Source of the DNA: Bacteroidia bacterium
GTDB taxonomy: Bacteria > Bacteroidota > Bacteroidia > Bacteroidales > Paludibacteraceae
Direction of reading: 5' to 3'
Length of the DNA: 46,119 nt
Assembly (NCBI GenBank): GCA_009929375.1
Contig: SAAO01000036.1
Span: forward strand, 1 to 46,119
Below the pieces are notes generated by a model. That model ran no database searches. It was not told the origin of the DNA and saw only the letters and a program-made list of their open reading frames with translations. Positions 44,795 through 46,119 of this stretch are shown here, piece by piece. The position numbers were made by a program, and so were the translations under genes. Each line of letters starts with the position of its first letter. The stretch's first letter is position 1.

Positions 44795-45949
44795 ATGCGA
44801 AACCACAGAATGTCAGAACAAACTGATTACAAAAACATAAAACTATTTCCGGGATTGAACTCGCTGCGCTTTATGGCAGCTTTTTTGGTGTTAATGCACC
44901 ACAGCGAAACAATAAAAAGCAAGCACGGAATAGTGAACTTCGACTGGCTGGGGCTCTTTAAAAATGGTGGCAATGCGGTGACTTTCTTCTTTGTGCTCAG
45001 CGGTTTTCTGATTACTTATCTGCTTTTGAAAGAACGCCACAAAACAGCAACCACAAGCATTAAAAACTTCTACCTGAAGCGGGTGCTCCGTATATGGCCG
45101 CTGTACTTTTTGCTCGTGTTTATAGGCACTGTGGCGCTTCCGGTGGCTTTTGGCTTTGTGCAGGTGGATTACGAAATGCCTTATACGCTTGGACAAACCT
45201 GGTATTGGTTTGTGTTTTTTCTGCCCGGCATGGTTACTTTTTTGTATGGCAGTCACTTTCTGGAACCGCTGTGGTCGATAGGAGTGGAAGAAGTGTTTTA
45301 TCTGATGTGGGCGCCGCTGTTTAAAATCAGCAAACAGCATATTCTGTGGTTGCTTATCGGCGTGATAGTGCTGAAAACTGTGCTGAGCATTGTCGGGCAT
45401 TTCTACATCACCAACGAGCTGTTTCATTACCTGATGAGCATTTTCAAATTCGAGGCAATGGCTGTGGGCGGTCTGGGAGCATATCTTGTATTTACGAAGG
45501 GGGAAGTTTTTGTAAACAGTGTGCTGTTTAAAATACCGGTGCAAATAGCTGTATTTGCGGTGCTGGTCACTTTTCTGACTTTTCATATCAATATCGACAA
45601 TGTGGTTTGGGATGCTGCGTTCCGTACTCCTGTATTCTCTTCGTTGCTGGTGGATGCGCTTTTTCTGTACCTTATACTGTGCGTATCGGTGGTGGATCAC
45701 AGTATTGTAAAGTTTCGCAGCAAAGCTTTGTCGTTTCTGGGCGAAATATCCTACGGCATTTATATGTACCATTTGCTGGCCATTTTTATCACCATTCATT
45801 TTCTGAAACCATTCCTGCAGCAAACCAATGCAGCAACTGCACATTTGCTGTTTTACGCACTGGTAAGCGCACTAACCTTTATCATTGCCTCACTGTCGAA
45901 ATACCTGTTCGAGGATTATTTCCTGCGTTTGAAGAGTAAGGTGGGGTAG
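44795..45949 (+). CDS. membrane acyltransferase 3 (OafA/YrhL family)
   Basis: 384 aa, or 379 aa if the ATG at 44810 is used. About ten membrane helices. It starts with the family's LFPGLNSLRFMAAFLVLMHHSE, where Arg and the His pair are the catalytic/acyl-CoA site, then a VTFFFVLSGFLITYLL helix and RVLRIWPLYFL. It would O-acetylate a surface glycan or lipid. Single domain, no SGNH partner. It stands alone on the plus strand. Confidence 0.87.
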   Translation: MRNHRMSEQTDYKNIKLFPGLNSLRFMAAFLVLMHHSETIKSKHGIVNFDWLGLFKNGGNAVTFFFVLSGFLITYLLLKERHKTATTSIKNFYLKRVLRIWPLYFLLVFIGTVALPVAFGFVQVDYEMPYTLGQTWYWFVFFLPGMVTFLYGSHFLEPLWSIGVEEVFYLMWAPLFKISKQHILWLLIGVIVLKTVLSIVGHFYITNELFHYLMSIFKFEAMAVGGLGAYLVFTKGEVFVNSVLFKIPVQIAVFAVLVTFLTFHINIDNVVWDAAFRTPVFSSLLVDALFLYLILCVSVVDHSIVKFRSKALSFLGEISYGIYMYHLLAIFITIHFLKPFLQQTNAATAHLLFYALVSALTFIIASLSKYLFEDYFLRLKSKVG

Positions 45950-45962
45950 TAGTGACTCATAC

Positions 45963-46119
45963 GGCCCCAAACCCCTAAAGGGGATTTATATTACTTTCGT
46001 CTCTGATAGCGTACGAATTACCATTAATGATATATTTCGAATCCGTAGGATTCAAATGTTTATAGATATTATTTTGATACAATAATACGACCCCAAAGGG
46101 GTCGAATGTATATGTTGTA
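45963..46119. repeat. CCCCTAAAGGGG element and 107-bp direct repeat, copy 2
   Basis: The CCCCTAAAGGGG core at 45972-45983 and the following ACTTTCGTCTC are also found inverted near 37684-37708. 46013-46119 repeats 37822-37928. Here the second hairpin is CGACCCC-AAA-GGGGTCG (46088-46104), loop AAA instead of TTT. The window ends inside the repeat. Confidence 0.9.

Noticed and set aside
44891-45844. 317-aa frame antisense to the acyltransferase
   Set aside because: It is rich in His, Gln, Lys and Arg with no domain; a shadow of the membrane-protein codons on the other strand.

Overview
The window looks like chromosomal DNA of a Bacteroidota member, probably order Bacteroidales. The evidence is: repeated matches to the Bacteroidetes -7 promoter box (TAnnTTTG), one with TTTG exactly 19 bp upstream of TAATTTTG; a C-terminal type IX secretion sorting domain; a Bacteroidetes histone H1-like small gene; and lineage-typical families (short PurF-like protein, DUF4922, DUF6261, four-helix-bundle suffix protein, DUF3427 helicase). 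I cannot name genus or species. Base composition is AT-rich, most strongly in the polysaccharide cluster and the spacers.

Layout. 0.1-6.1 kb: a secreted protein of unknown function, the error-prone polymerase pair umuD-umuC, a PurF-like phosphoribosyltransferase whose expected catalytic Cys2 is Ser, a convergent TraB/GumN-type protein and a tiny membrane protein. 6.2-12.4 kb: polysaccharide deacetylase-like protein, glycosyltransferase, histone H1-like gene on the minus strand, a large membrane-anchored sugar-nucleotide dehydratase (WbpM/CapD type) and an RsmI-like methylase. 12.5-22.1 kb (minus strand): a VIT-domain protein exported by T9SS, then a surface-polysaccharide operon (flippase, glycosyltransferase, EpsG-like polymerase and four more glycosyltransferases). 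22.2-29.8 kb (minus): MTH1187-type protein, ribosomal protein S16, then a run of glycosyltransferase, DUF4922 protein, SpoIID/LytB protein, REP-associated transposase and AmpG-like transporter. 30.4-37.4 kb: BadF-type sugar kinase, GNAT acetyltransferase, ClpC and an MFS transporter. 38.4-46.1 kb: DUF6261-like gene, a probable FISUMP-domain remnant, a 42-43 bp tandem array, a PLD/helicase/DUF3427 protein with two small downstream genes, and an acyltransferase.

The striking feature is not one gene but the spacer DNA from about 25 kb onward. It is full of short perfect hairpins with 1-4 nt loops whose stem sequences are unrelated to each other but whose geometry is the same. They occur singly, in arrays, and as inverted or direct dispersed copies. 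A RAYT-family HUH transposase sits among them, bracketed by two inverted copies of one such hairpin. Related repeats have entered genes in frame (DUF4922, SpoIID-like) and supply the stop codons of three genes (kinase, GNAT, RAYT). A GC-rich array of about nine 42-43 bp units at 39.86-40.27 kb is a second, separate repeat structure with no recognised function. No tRNA, rRNA or CRISPR array was found.
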